Below, piece after piece: positions 1-12,457 of a stretch of DNA of 64,000 nucleotides. Below the pieces are notes generated by a model that was given only the letters and a program-made list of their open reading frames with translations, was not told the DNA's origin and did not search any database. Made by a program: the position numbers and the translations under genes. Every line of letters begins with the position of its first letter. Positions within the stretch are counted from its first letter, which is position 1. This DNA is from Eutrigla gurnardus (lineage: Eukaryota; Chordata; Actinopteri; Perciformes; Triglidae): assembly GCA_963514095.1 (NCBI GenBank), contig OY741269.1:21520249-21584248 (forward strand), in the 5' to 3' direction.

Positions 1-382
1 AATGTGCAGTTTAAATCAAGATATGTTATGATCTGTTAAAATTAAGCAAAATGAATAAATCTCTGTTTTTGTTATTGTGGCCAGCTTGACCGTAAGGTAG
101 CCGCGAGGGACAACTGAGTCAAAGCTCTTTGTTTGGAAGAGGAGAGGAAGACACACTTGTTGGCGATCTGCACTTCTATGGTTTTTTTCTCAAGTGGCCG
201 GGCAGAACATCAAAAACAACATCTGGTCACCTTTGACCTTTGACCTGGCGTGCAGATAAACCGAAGGGATTCCTGAATGCAGGAAGTGAGGAATATGTGC
301 AAGGACGACAGGAAGCGAGATAGGACACTCAGTGAAGGCGGCCGTCACATGAGGCAGAGCGGGCAAAGCGGCGGGCACTGAC

Positions 383-2316
383 CAGAGGCAGACCGGAGTG
401 GGTCCAGTTGAACTCGATGCCCACGTTGAGCTCGGTCTTGGCGGTGCAGCTCAGCACCAGCCGCTCCCCCACAGACAGCCTCAGCTGCGTGGGGGTCACG
501 GCGAGTTCGTGGATCTTGTATCCTGCAGGAAAAGGGAGGCAAGACATGGCATTCAGTTGACGGCACATTGTTCTCCAGAGACGACTGACTCTCTCTCTCG
601 ACTCTGCCTCGCTCGCCCAGTCTCATCGCAGATTGCGAAACAGTCAGGAAGAGCAAAAAACCCGGGACATGAACTGCCCATTTTCTTTTTCCTGTCGCTC
701 AGCATGAAAATGGCAATGGAAAGTTAATTAGGATTTTTTTGGGTGGACTCAGGAGTTAATCGCATCAGTGTGACTATACGGTCCGAGCTTGTGAAGCAGG
801 ATTAAATATTGAGAAATACTCAGCTTTTGTTGGCTAAACCTAACTTTACTTATTTAGCTTTTGTTGCCTAAACCTAACTTTACTTATTTAGCTTTTGTTG
901 TCTAAGCCTAACTTTACTTATTTAGCTTTTGTTGTCTAAACCTAACTTTACTTATTTAGCTTTTGTTGCCTAAACCTAACTTTACTTATTTAGCTTTTGT
1001 TGCCTAAACCTAACTTTACTTATTTAGCTTTTGTTGTCTAAACCTAACTTTACTTATTTAGCTTTTGTTGCCTACACCTAACTTTACTTATTTAGCTTTT
1101 GTTGCCTTAGCCTAACTTTACTTATTTAGCTTTTGTTGTCTAAACCTAACTTTACTTATTTAGCTTTTGTTGCATACACCTAACTTTACTTATTTAGCTT
1201 TTGTTGCCTTAGCCTAACTTTACTTATTTAGCTTTTGTTGCATACACCTAACTTTACTTATTTAGCTTTTGTTGCCTTAGCCTAACTTTACATAGTCAGC
1301 TTTTGTTGCCTAAGCCTAACTTTACGTAGTTAGCTTTTGTAGCCTACACCTAACTAACATCATGCTGAACCAAACTTACAAAGGGAGAAATTCATGTTTA
1401 TGTACATGAATCAAGATATTTAAATTTCACGATTTCACAAACTGCTGTGAGACTGTGTTGAACTCCACCAAGTCCTTCTTTCAATTACACATCACTTCTA
1501 CAATTTAGCATTCCACAGCTCAAACTTTGCCGTGTGAAGATCTTACCGACAACGGCGACGATGTAGAGGGGGGACTTGAACGTCTCGTTTCCGATGCAGG
1601 TCTGGCAGAACACGACGCCGGCGTAGCTGATCAGGTGACTCGGGACTGCAAACCCGGTCCTGGCATCCCACACAGAGTCCTTCCCGTCGGGATGAAGCTC
1701 CTTATTTGGATACTTCTGACAGAAACAGGAATTCACTGATTTGGAAGACAGAAGTTTTCCCCTCCAAAGAAACCGAAAACAGCATTTTTTACACATAAGC
1801 GCCCTTATCTGGCTTCGTAAATAAGGTTATTACTAGAAACGAGAAGTGAAACATTCGTGATCCCGTCTGAATTCTGCAAAAACTTGAGTATTGTTGGAAT
1901 ATCGATTTGGAGAACATTTCACATTTAGATGCTGGTAACGGTTTTAACTTAACGTTTAGAGCTTCTAACTCGTCTGGACGGTTGTAAACGGGTCTATCAG
2001 TTGCATTTTAGCACCTTTGTAGCTTGACTTAAACATTTGATTTAAACCTGTTTGGTGTGTTTTTTGTTTTTTATCTGTAACCCTTTAAAATGAGATGTGA
2101 TATTAGTTTATATCTGCCGCTCTGCCGTTCATATTCCAGCTTGAGCAGAACTTCAGATTTCCCCTGAGAAGAGAAACGGCTTCCTTACAGTGTGCAGCGT
2201 GACGTTGAGGTCCTCCACCGAGCCTCGGCACGGTATCACCACTCGCTCCCCCTCGCGGATGAACACCACCTCGTACTCCTTCTCCGACGGCACGAAGGGC
2301 ACCTTGTAATCTAAAA

Positions 2317-2372
<56 letters not shown>

Positions 2373-4094
2373 GGAAGTAACGTGATTACTGTAAGATTTC
2401 TAAACACACTCTACTGAAGTTTTTATACTATTTACGATGTAAATATACAACTTTTTACAGTGTTTTGAAGTTTAAATATTGCCAGTGATGCTATTTGTAG
2501 TAAAAGTACTCAGAACAGCAGGATTTGCCAGACATTCGTGAATTATAGAGGTGGCAAGTAATGAAGGGGCAATATGGGGTTAATATCTTGCCCAAGGACA
2601 CTTCGGCATGCAGACTGGAGGTTGACACCCCTGTCAACTGTCTCTTTTCCTAAACCTGTGTTTAGTGTTTCGTTTTTTTGACCTTACTTCCTGTGAAGAT
2701 GGAAGTTTATTTTGAAAAGACTATGGATGTCTGCGTTGACGCGTGCAGAAGTGATGCTAGAGCGCCAGAAGCCCCATTTTACGCTTCCTTTTCATTATGG
2801 AATTATCCTCTCTGTCCCTATTCACCATAAAGTCCACCATGCCAGGGCGGCCATCGCCCCAAAATGTATTTAAAACGTGTCATACCATGGACGAACACAT
2901 AAGTGGCCGCCGAGGTCTTGCCGTCCTCGACCTTCAGGTCCCTGTAGGAGCACTGGTACAGTCCGGTCTCGTTGACGGTGGCGTTGGAGATTCGCAGCGT
3001 GGTGCAGAAGAGTCCCGACCCGCTGCAGTCGCTGGTGGAGAAGCGGGTGCTGGTGGGGGGGGTGGTCCACCTCAGGTACTGGCGCCCTCTGCCAGGAGGC
3101 AAGACACAGAGAGAGAGAGAGAGAGAGGCTTTGTGTGTCTGTACGTGGGGGGCCAACGGCCGTGGATATCGAACTCGGCATATTCAATCCCTACCTGCAT
3201 GTCAGCTCCAGGTCGTCAGATCGGTTCATCCTGTGAACGCCGTAGATGTTCAGCGTCGGCGGATCCGGCATGAACCGCAGTTCCATGGCTGGAGGTAAAT
3301 CGGCAAAAACACACAGAAATGATCGCTACTCAGAGGGGTCAAAGGTCGCAACGCGTCTCTGTGTAATGTATTATTATTGTTGTTTCCAATCACACGCGCA
3401 GTATGGGCCTTAAATAAAATACATTTTGAATAGAAATTATATTCGGTCAAACACAGAAGGAAGGAGCTTAAAGTACAACACAGAAGAAGGGGGGGTAGTT
3501 TTTCTGGTTTCTGCCATTTTTTTCCATTTGCTGCAGCAAATGGCGGAGCTGTGTCAAAACAGGAAGCAGGGGAAGATGGGCCGGGTCAGGCTGAATAGCG
3601 TGGCCTAGGTGGGGTTCCTGTTTCTGAGGATACAGGCTGAACCACCGCCTCCCTGTGAGGCCCTAAAGCTCGCATTGTGTTGTTTGGAAGGGAAAAAAGT
3701 AGGTGTTGCATTAATTCGCCTTAATTTAACTTCATGACCTCTAAATTAATGTTTTATATAACTCTAGCAATTACATACTGGGAGTGAAACAAATTAAATT
3801 CTTTGTCAAATAGACTCACATTTCCTTCATTTTCTCAACAAATCCCAGCAGAAATTTGCTGACACTTTTTCCTACTTAAATGTATTTATGGTAGAAGACA
3901 GATTTCCTTCTATTACAAAACTCCTTTGAATAACGTTAGTTAAATAATGTTTATAATTCCGTTAAATATGTTTTCAATTAAATAACTTTGTGAAGGTGGA
4001 ATATTTGAGTATTTTAATCCGTGATCTTACCAGCGAGGCAGGTGATTTTCAGAATAATGCCCAACAGTGGGACGATGGAGACTCTCTGAGCCAT
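383..4094 (-). CDS. kdr: Vascular endothelial growth factor receptor 2, N-terminal part (partial)
   Basis: Receptor tyrosine kinase for VEGF on endothelial cells. Only the secretion signal and Ig domains 1-3 are in the window; the gene continues beyond the left edge. Six coding exons on the minus strand: 4031-4094, 3195-3288, 2886-3088, 2189-2310, 1547-1715 and 383-522. All have GT/AG junctions and the phases join without a break (792 nt, 264 codons). The start at 4094 is followed by a hydrophobic signal (MAQRVSIVPLLGIILKITCL). Ig1 shows 'LELTC', 'GLFCTTLRI' and 'GLYQCSYRD'; Ig2 shows 'ERVVIPCRG' and 'SYAGVVFC'; Ig3 begins 'ELAVTPTQLRLSVGERLVLSC' in sense and continues 'TELNVGIEFNW'. These match the VEGFR2 pattern, and the neighbours srd5a3, tmem165 and clock support kdr over flt1, flt4 or kdrl. 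The Ig3 second half was not found in bases 1-382. Confidence 0.9.
822..1352. repeat. 34-bp minisatellite in a kdr intron
   Basis: About 15.6 head-to-tail copies of a 34-bp unit, with the core 'agcttttgttgcctaaacc' followed by 'taactttacttattt'. Variation is concentrated at a few positions (cctaaa, tctaaa, cctaca, catac, ccttag) and the 3'-most units are the most diverged. The array lies between kdr exons 5 and 6. The phrase 'ttgttgcctaaacctaac' occurs again near 24480, so the unit probably came from a dispersed repeat. Confidence 0.95.
2318..2368. repeat. (CA)25 microsatellite next to a kdr 3' splice site
   Basis: A pure CA tract of about 51 bp. On the coding (minus) strand it is a (TG)n run ending only about 7 nt upstream of the first base of kdr exon 4 (2310), so it takes the place of the usual polypyrimidine tract. 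Confidence 0.97.
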
Positions 4095-4680
4095 CTTCTG
4101 ACAGAAGACATGGACAGAAAGTCCTCATGTATATCCAACAGTGATGATGGTGATGATGATGAAGATGATGAAAGCTCCACAGCAGTAACGAGGCTCACTT
4201 ATCCATTTGTGATGGTTTGTATTCCACTCCGGAGAAAGTTTGCAGCGCCTCAAAGTCATGAAAACAAGCAGCAGCAGAGTTCAGGAGAGCTGAAGCTGCT
4301 GAGGATGAAGCTGCTGCTGCTGGACAGCAGGGGGAGGAGCTTAACTCTCACTGTCTGTCGGTCTGTCCGTCTCAATCTGTCTTTCTGTGTCTGTCTCCCA
4401 GTCTCTCTTTCTCTCTCTGTCTGTTGCTCTCCCCTCTCTCTCCCCCCTCTTTCTGTTTCTCTCTCCCCTCTATCTATCGCTCTCTCTATACCTTTCTCTC
4501 TCGTTCTGTCTGTCCGTCTGTCTATATTTTTTTATTTTTTCCTTTTTAACACAAACGTGATATTTTTTCTTAGATTTATAATCAACTCACTTGTTGGTGT
4601 TTCCTCGTCTCATTGTTGAGTCCTGATGGGTGTAACATTTTAGTCTTTTAGCTCTGCTGCTTTTGGTCTCCACCACCTCT

Positions 4681-4682
<2 letters not shown>

Positions 4683-4746
<64 letters not shown>

Positions 4747-4762
4747 TATATACATATATATT
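4683..4762. repeat. (TA)n microsatellite
   Basis: About 80 bp of nearly pure TA dinucleotides with a few C interruptions toward the right end, in the kdr upstream flank. Confidence 0.97.
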
Positions 4763-6045
4763 GGTGACAATGATGTGATGTAACAGGCTTGAAGCTTTCT
4801 CGATGAGGAGTTTTGGGTCCCTTTGGTGTTAGTTAGTCAAACAAATCCCTCCTATATACTTTACTATTCAATGATTATATACATGTATAAATGTTATCAC
4901 CAAAAAATGACACCAAATAATATGAAATACAAACAACAGGCGTCTGTATTATTAAATAAAAAGGAAAGAAATCGATAGAAACGTATCAAATAGACTCAAA
5001 CGTAGATGAATGATGAAGGTCTCTCTCTCATCACCAAAGAAAATAAAATGCATTTTTAGATTTCACACATCTGGATCTATTTCTAGAAGAAACTGTGAAG
5101 GCCACGGATATGCAGGTGGGTTAGTGTGAAAACCACGTAAACCCTACGAGGACTCGCACTTCCTGTTGCAGCGCCGCATATAGAGCAGAGGTGCCAATTA
5201 GGAGTTCAGCTGATTCTCACCGTGTTCTCAAGTCTCGATTAGACGAGTCGTTTAATCATTAATCTGGTAAACGGAGGCTCACATGGAGATTTATGGGACT
5301 CAAACATTTATTTAGTTCCATTTAGCGTACAGAGCTCAAGATTTTCCAAATTGTGTGATTTCATACAGATTTGTAAATTTTTTAGGTTTTCTAGTTTCCA
5401 TAAATTGTAAATGTAATATTCTACAGCTTAATTAAATGAATACAATTAAATATGATAGAGACATGCCAGGAAGCAGCTTTCCACCTGACGAGGGGGGTGT
5501 AGGTGGTTCGATGCTGACATGGGTTCAGGAGGGCGGAGCAGGGACACATTATGTTATTATGAGACTCTCTGCCCACTAAACCTCTGGCCCTCCTCCGATG
5601 CGACGCTTCCTGCAGGGAACGCCGCTCCAACTGCACCTGGGAACGTTGGAAACGCAACATTTTCCAAGTTTTTCTCTCTCTCTGCTCTTTGTTCTCAACG
5701 TGAGGGATGGAGTTCAAAGACAAAGAGGTTTTTCAAATGCAAAGGAAGGAAAGAGTATAAACTTTATATGTATGGTTTATTTTGGTCTTTATGTCAGTGA
5801 TATCTGCAGTTTACTTTTAATATGTTTTTATCATTTCTCATCACCAGAGGGATTTTACAAAGGTCAGCGTCCCACAATTCAGCAGTGAAAGAAAGCATGG
5901 AACACAAAGCATGGGGGGGGGGGTATCTGCTCTGCATTGTTGCTATTGGTGCAGAAAATAGGGCACACTACTATATGAAGCATACGCATGCAGCATTTAC
6001 ATAACTCATGCAGAAACCCAAACAGATATCAGACATGAGTGGAAC

Positions 6046-6051
6046 TTTATT
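6046..6051 (-). terminator. Possible orphan poly(A) signal, minus strand
   Basis: Read on the minus strand, AATAAA sits in the context CAATAAAGTTCC and is followed by T/G-rich sequence, which looks like a functional 3' end. No matching coding gene was found upstream on that strand (7250-6050). A short terminal frame ending YYNGSDISL then stop lies near 7185-7240, but the evidence for it as an exon is weak. A noncoding transcript, an alternative kdr 5' transcript or chance are all possible. Confidence 0.25.
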
Positions 6052-7899
6052 GACACAGAACAACAACACATGAAAAACATTCTGCTGTGATGCAAACGCA
6101 CAAACATTCCAAGATGACATTATTACAGAAAAAAGAAACCTGTCTGGACACTAAAACAAAACTTATTTTTAAAGAAATCAGACAATGTGTTGCAGAAATA
6201 GACATCCGGCCCGAGTTTTTGAGGGTCGTTTAGGGTCTGTTTAAAAAAAAAATCAGGGCCGAGTTATAAGCGAGCTACTAAGCGGCTGATTGGGACGCTC
6301 CCCAATAATGTGTGGAGATTTTAAGGCTATGAATCTGAATTAATTTAGGTATTGCCATTTCCCAACTGGCCATCCCCAAATGCACCAGAATACAGGAAAT
6401 CACATCTACTAAATTCTGAATTTTCTGGGGGGATGACCCCCAGACGCCCCTCCCCCATTTGCACCCACAGAGCACAAATAGGGTGTGTGTGTGTGTGTGG
6501 GGGGGGGGATCTTTATGCATTTGTGCCCAGGCGGACAGTATAAAACTCAAGTTTCCACTGACGGCTGGTGATTTGTTTTGGAGACTTTTTAACCATAACG
6601 TCATGTGACATGGTGAGGTTTATAAAAACAAATTAAATGGCACCAACAACCATAATGAAGAGAAACGTATGTTATGAATCAGACTAATTTCCTTTTCCTG
6701 TAACCATCTCACACACACACACACACAGCTGGTTTACAGACCTTGCATTTACTTTGACCATCACTCATTCACAAACATCTTCACACACTTTAAACATTTT
6801 AAAATGATATCCGGGTCTACACTCGGAGAAAAAAAAACAGCTTTAAGTCTCAAATCTGTTCTGGGGGCCTAACGGAGCTCCAGTTCTTGGCACCGTAAAG
6901 AAAAAAGCAAAAGAGGACACCAATGACAGGAGGGAAGGGAGGGGGAAGCAGGAAACCGTCCATGCTTCCTCAGACAGGATGCTGCGCTCCTCTAAGAGGC
7001 ATCCTGGAATCCAGGGCCTCAAAGGCAAACACTTGTCATAACGGTGAAAACCCCCGATGCTTGAAGGGAAGCACCGAGGCCGTGAGGTTGGCCGACAACG
7101 CGAGAGCTGCTTCGAACGATTGCTTAAAACACCAACGTACACACATGCATCCTCTTCCTCCTCATCCTCCTCCTCATCTCAGAGGGAAATGTCGCTGCCA
7201 TTGTAGTAGTTAATAAGATGCATCACAGACTTTACATGCTAACCCTCTTTTCCAAACATGTAAAAGGTCAGATCTTCATGTGTCAAAGTGTTTCCTGTGA
7301 TATATATATATAAAAAATAAAATAATAATCCTCACACGGGCTTCTGGCTCTCGTTATGTGGGGAGATTCAGGTGCTGCCCCCTGCTGGATCATTTAACCA
7401 CACTGCTGCTGCACACAATTACCTGGCAAATAATAAACTTGATTGAGCTGAACACGAATTTCATCCATAACTTTAATAATATCAGCAATTTATCCTGGTA
7501 TGATTAAACCATTGAATATTTTATGTTCATGTGCTCATATGTGATATTCATAGGTTGTCATCAAAAACAAACTCCAATTACTAAGAAGATATAATCTCTT
7601 TTATTTGCGACTTGTATAGATTTTATGTATTTTGTTTGACATACTATACCATTACTTTTTTTTTGGACATGCTATAAGATTACTTTCTCTCTTGTTTTTC
7701 AACATACTATATTATTACTTTTTTTATTACTTCTTTATTTATTATTCTTTTTTAAATATTTTGTAAATATCATATTCAAATACTAAAAGGCAATGCATTG
7801 TTATCATATACAAGTCCATAACAATACATATCCATGTTTACTTCGTCTGGTAATTGTTTTGCTTGATTTATTTACTTTTCTCCTTTTGATTTTCAGTAA

Positions 7900-7994
7900 T
7901 ACGGAAGGGGATTAGGGCCAAATGTTGAAAAACAAATACTTGATTTCTCAGTTTAAAAAAATGTTTCCAGTTGCGGCCCTAATACTCTTCCGTA
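7900..7994. mobile_element. Palindromic foldback MITE
   Basis: Two arms of about 20 bp in inverted orientation: 'acggaaggggattagggcc' at 7901-7919 and 'ggccctaatactcttccgt' at 7975-7993, with a small gap difference. They surround an A/T-rich centre of about 55 bp. This is a short non-autonomous DNA element upstream of srd5a3. Confidence 0.7.
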
Positions 7995-8244
7995 CAGTAT
8001 AAATTATATTGTTAATTGTTTATTTTGGTATTGTGTTCTAACGTAATTTTCACCATTCTTAATACAATTCTATCTCGCATGTTTGTATATTAATTCTTGT
8101 TTTGTACATTTTCCTCTTACTAAATAAATAATGATACAAAACCCAAATGTTTTAATCATCCGGAACTATCGTTTTCCGTCGGACTCTTTACGGCGTCGCA
8201 CACAACATCGTCCCCACCGCCACAACAACCCGCGAAGCTGTAAA

Positions 8245-10760
8245 ATGTCAACTGTCAACTTTCCGGATGTTCTATGGTGTTTTCTGGCCTCCTGTTTCTT
8301 CGTAGCTTTCTGTGCGCACAAAATCTCCTCGCAGCGACCGAGGAAACACGAAACGCGGCGTCTTTACGTTTTATTTCAGGATCTCATCCGCTACGGGAAA
8401 ACCAAACAAGTCCTGAAACGAGACGAGAGGCTGCGCGCGTTTGACGTCCCGAAAAGGTAACTTGTCATTTAGGAAAACAGCTGCGACTAACGTGGAACAA
8501 TGTGACGTAATGCGCGTCATATGTTGAATATATTACATGTGAAGTTTTAGGCGTTTTATTTAATGCTAACGTGTCGATGCTTTTTCATTGTAACGTTTCT
8601 GCCCGGTCACTTTATGGAGGTACACCCAACTAGTTCTGGGTCCCATTTCCTTCTATTTTTGATTGGATTTAATTAATAGTATAATAAATAATTAATTTGA
8701 TAAAATGCTTATTTGCTATTACAAATGCAAATAATAGAAACAATCAACAGGTTTAGAATATTACACAAACCTGGTTGATGAAACACCCTCAAGTCAAATT
8801 AATTGCTTTTTTCTAATGTCTGTGTTTGTTTATTCATTTTAGGATTTTAAAATTATTATAGATAATAAAACAATTAAATTTATTTGGAATATTTTGTTTC
8901 TCTCGTTGCATTATTTATTTAATTTTCAATTAATTTTAATTTTCTAATATTAATCTTGTATTTTTAAATGTATTTACAATTATTTTTGTGGTTATCAGCT
9001 CTGTGCTGAGGTGTTATCTACATTTTCTTTTTGATAAAGTTAAAGTTACGTGTAAAAATAAATAACTATAATATGCCCAAAGTCAAATTAATTGCTTTTT
9101 GTTTAATGTCTAATGGATTTTTTCAATTATTATCAATAATAATCATCTTCAATTTATTCAGAATATTTTTTTCTCTCATTGCATCATGTATTTCATTTTA
9201 ATCTTGTATTTTTTAATATTTAGAATTATGTTGTGGTTATCAGCTCTGTGCCTGAGGTGTTATGTACATTTTCTTTCTGATAAAGTTAAGTGAAATTTAA
9301 ATAAATATTAATAAGACCCTATGTTTCTCCTTCAGGTGGTTCTGGCACTTCTATGCCATCTCTGTTGTCTGGAACGGTTTTCTGCTGGTTTTCTACCTGA
9401 ACTTCATATTTCAGCGTCAGTCGTTCCCGTCGTGGCTGACGGGACTATTAGACCTTTTCACAGGTGCACCAGGTGCTGACACTCAAGGTAGGGTCTCATG
9501 TTAAAGCTCCTGTTTGATTCATACTGGTGGTACTGGTTCTCATACTGGTATCCATACTGTGTGCAGTCCCACAGCTGTCCACTCTGCTGGTGCAGCTGCT
9601 GCTCTGCGTCCACTCCCTCCGCCGGCTGCTTGAGTGCCTGTTCGTCAGCGTTTTCTCAGACGGAGTCCTGCACCTGGTGCAGTACTTGTTCGGCGTGTGC
9701 TATTACATCATACTGGGCTTCACGGTGCTCCACTCGGATCGTCTGGGAAGAGGTTCGGCTGAAACCAGTCCTCCCTACGCTTTGCTCTTGTAGCGGTTAT
9801 GCTCTGCGGTGCTAACGTTGGTGCTGTTTCTGTTTAGGGACCGGGACCCTCCTCTCCCAGCTGGACTGGTTTCACGTGGCTGGATCAGCACTTTTCATCT
9901 GGGCCTCACTGCTGCAGCATCAGTCCATAGTCCTGCTGGCCCGGCTTCGCACCGGGAAGTCAGGTAAGCTTGAGCAGCTGTCTTTTATTCAAAACCAGTG
10001 TTGCAGGCTGTTCTGGGCCTTTTTACCTTTAAGGTTTTGGATCTGATATCAGTGTTTAATTAATCAGATTAATTACAGAATTGTTATCTATTATTAAGAT
10101 AAGAAGTTCTACACCAACCATTTGGTAAACATTTTTCAAAATGACCAGAATCCGCTTTATTATGAAGTTGAACAAATGAACAAACAAAATAATTCCTGGA
10201 TGTTTTATGAAGTTAAAATAAATAAAACAAAGGACCAGAGAGTAGTGACCATGGCAGAGACAAAGAAGCGCATTTTAAAATTACATATTTTTATCGTCAG
10301 ATCTGCTTAAAAAATGACTGATAACCATAAAAACGCTGACTAATGCAGATAATCGATCAACCCTTATAGACAACATAAGCATTCCTTTGATGGTCGTTTT
10401 GATCTCCAACAACTCATGACATACATGCAAACATGTTGACTGGTGCTGCATAATAATAACCAGTATAAACCAGTGGATGTTTCGTCTGCGTGTCTTCCAG
10501 GTGTCGTGGAGACGCTCGCCCACCGGGTGCCAGAGGGCGGCGGCTTCCAGCTGGTGTCCTGCCCTCATTACTTCGCCGAGCTGCTGATCTACGTCTCGTT
10601 CAGTTTGCTTTTCGGAGGATCGTCTCTCACCTGGTGGCTCGTCGTCCTCTACGTGCTCTTCAACCAGGCGCTGGCGGCGCAGCTCTGTCACGACCTCTAC
10701 AACAGCAAGTACGAGTCGTACCCGAGGAGTCGGAGAGCGTTCATACCTTTCGTGCTGTGA
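8245..10760 (+). CDS. srd5a3: Polyprenol reductase / steroid 5-alpha-reductase 3
   Basis: ER membrane enzyme of dolichol synthesis, needed to saturate the alpha-isoprene unit of polyprenol-type precursors; dolichol phosphate then carries the N-glycan precursor. Five exons: 8245-8456, 9336-9487, 9567-9752, 9838-9963 and 10501-10760. All are GT/AG and phases are continuous (936 nt, 311 aa; human is 318). Conserved blocks include 'FQDLIRYGKTK', 'RAFDVPKR', 'VWNGFLL', 'HSLRRLLECLFVSVFS', 'LTWWLVV' and the C-terminal reductase signature ending 'SRRAFIPFVL'. Several hydrophobic segments fit a polytopic membrane protein. I chose the ATG at 8245 (MSTVNFPD) because it gives the expected length; an in-frame ATG lies at 8131. 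Its right neighbour tmem165 is also a glycosylation gene. Confidence 0.95.
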
Positions 10761-10850
10761 GGAGCTGTCGTCTTCTGCCTTCCTTTTTACGGGAACCGAG
10801 AAGTTTGAGAGAAACACCGGAGACGATTGAAGGTGTGGGAGTAAAAACTC

Positions 10851-11060
10851 AAGTCAAGCTTTATTTTTACAGCACATTTAAAAACGACCACAGTCTGCTG
10901 AAGGGCTGAACAAGTATCAGATAAGATGCAGATAAATACAAAGCAAACACCAATAAGAACAGAGGAGCAGGTAGAGAGAACGTAACAGGAGTGAAAGTCA
11001 GACTGAAAACAATCAGATGCTAGTGAGATTTACATGTTTCTGTGATCTCAGCAGAGCTGC
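10851..11060. repeat. Dispersed retroelement-like tail after srd5a3
   Basis: The segment beginning 'aagtcaagctttattttt' then 'acagcacatttaaaaacgac' resembles a common fish retroelement tail ('tttattta..agcacatttaaaa'). A related phrase appears near 59923. The family is not assigned, and it may form part of the srd5a3 3' UTR. Confidence 0.4.
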
Positions 11061-12120
11061 TAGACGAGGTGGAGTCCAGTCCGTTTAAAACCTTCAACCC
11101 TGAAATGGACGGGTATCTGGCCATCTGGAGAATAAAATATATACATTGAGGCGCACGAGATACAATTTGTTCACACATTTTAGGTAGTTTGTGGCCGCGG
11201 AGGAGCGTGAGGAGCGTGAGAGTTGTAAACATTCAAAAGCTGACACAGTGCCCTCGATCCGCCGGACTTGCCGACTGGGACTTCAATAATGACAAATTTT
11301 CTCTGTAACATACAAACTTATCTTGTTATAACACACAAGTTAGACACGTCTTAAAAATGAGGTGGTTTTCTGAGACCAGATTGTTTTCTATAACAAAAAC
11401 GTTTTGTTAAAATAGGTGGGCAGGATGCAATAATGAGGGAAATGTAAGTTTATTGTGAAATACAAGTTATTTTGTTAAGTTGTCTATTGATGCATAATGA
11501 TATGGAACTTCAACAGGAGATCAGGTGTAATTTAATAAAGATTAGAACTGATTATACAACTGGAATCCGTTTCATTTTTTATACATTTTTACTTTGTGTT
11601 ACTTTTAATTGTGAAATGTTTTCAACATTTGCTGTCTTGCCTGTTTGACCGTTTTAATATATGACATTTTCCTGTGAAACCACACTTTGACATGCTTATG
11701 ACAGTAGTATACTAAGACTTTTTATGACATGTCATGTATACAAAGTCAATGATTTGTTTTTGTCCAAATGTAAAGTAATAAAAAAAAAGTAATAGGTATA
11801 GTATGTTGAAAAAAGTCATAAACTAAAATAAGAATAGATAACATTTTTAAAAAACACATGGAGACTAAAAACCATTGCAGGTGAAGTAACTTTGGTCTGG
11901 TTAAAGTGACAGTGGTGGTTAATAGCAGGCAGTAGAGCCAGCAGGGCTTTGTGTTCACCACACTGATGATATGATTGAATCATTTAGAAGAAAATTATGC
12001 AAAAAAAATTATACAAAAATGTGTATTATTTTTACTTGCTGTGAATCAACCTACCATGATACCTTTCTTCCCTTGTATGTAAATTACTGAACTCGTTCCG
12101 TTACAGACAGGGAAGACCGT

Positions 12121-12190
12121 CCAATCACTGAGCCTCCCTGTGCGGACGTCACCCTGCAACCCCACGTCACTTCGTTACCGGTCCAATCAC
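12121..12190 (+). promoter_or_regulatory. tmem165 promoter with CCAAT and CRE-like motifs
   Basis: Two CCAAT boxes (12121-12125 and 12183-12187), both in the context 'tccaatcac', flank two CRE-like words (gacgtcac at 12145-12152 and cacgtcac at 12163-12170). They lie about 270-340 bp upstream of the chosen tmem165 start, in GC-rich DNA. Function is inferred from motif content and position. Confidence 0.55.
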
Positions 12191-12457
12191 CGCTCTTCGT
12201 TTTGGTCCTGAAGGCGGGCAGCGAGACTTCTACCGTCTCGATCCTGGATCCTTGCTGCTGCTCGCCTCGGACTGGCCGTGTGTGACGTGTATAACCGAGG
12301 AGTTCCTCTCAAATTGGTAACGCGAGGGTGGATGTGGCTAATATGAAGTTAGCAACTTTCCGTCGCCGATGATATCGACTTGATCTCGCGGGAGACGAAA
12401 CCAAAAAAAGCGCGCAGCGACAGTCCCGCGGTCGGTTATCTTTTCGTGGAAGCCATT

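Larger units (their letters stand above)
4095..8244. other. Intergenic region between divergent kdr and srd5a3
   Basis: This 4.1 kb holds the 5' flanks of kdr (minus) and srd5a3 (plus). It contains a CT-rich tract at about 4360-4520, a (TA)n tract at 4683-4762, a foldback element at 7900-7994 and AT-rich DNA. No coding exon was recognised. A minus-strand poly(A)-like site lies at 6046-6051 (separate entry). Open frames here are short and resemble nothing I know. Confidence 0.7.
10761..12457. other. Intergenic region between srd5a3 and tmem165
   Basis: This holds the srd5a3 3' UTR and downstream flank, AT-rich sequence at 11280-12060, then the tmem165 promoter. No coding exon recognised. Confidence 0.7.

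Noticed and set aside
1..130. Next kdr exon (second half of Ig3)
   Set aside because: One frame reads weakly like 'YLTVKLATIT', but there are no convincing splice sites or the expected YxC motif.
822..1352. CRISPR-like array
   Set aside because: Repeats are directly adjacent with no spacers, in a vertebrate intron; it is a minisatellite.
2797..3298. Plus-strand ORFs of 158 and 108 codons over kdr exons
   Set aside because: Antisense to kdr exons 2 and 3, which have splice sites and Ig signatures.
3990..4619. 209-codon plus-strand ORF
   Set aside because: Antisense to kdr exon 1, then runs through a CT-rich tract; low-complexity artefact.
10281..10817. 178-codon minus-strand ORF over srd5a3 exon 5
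   Set aside because: Antisense shadow of the real reductase exon; no family resemblance.
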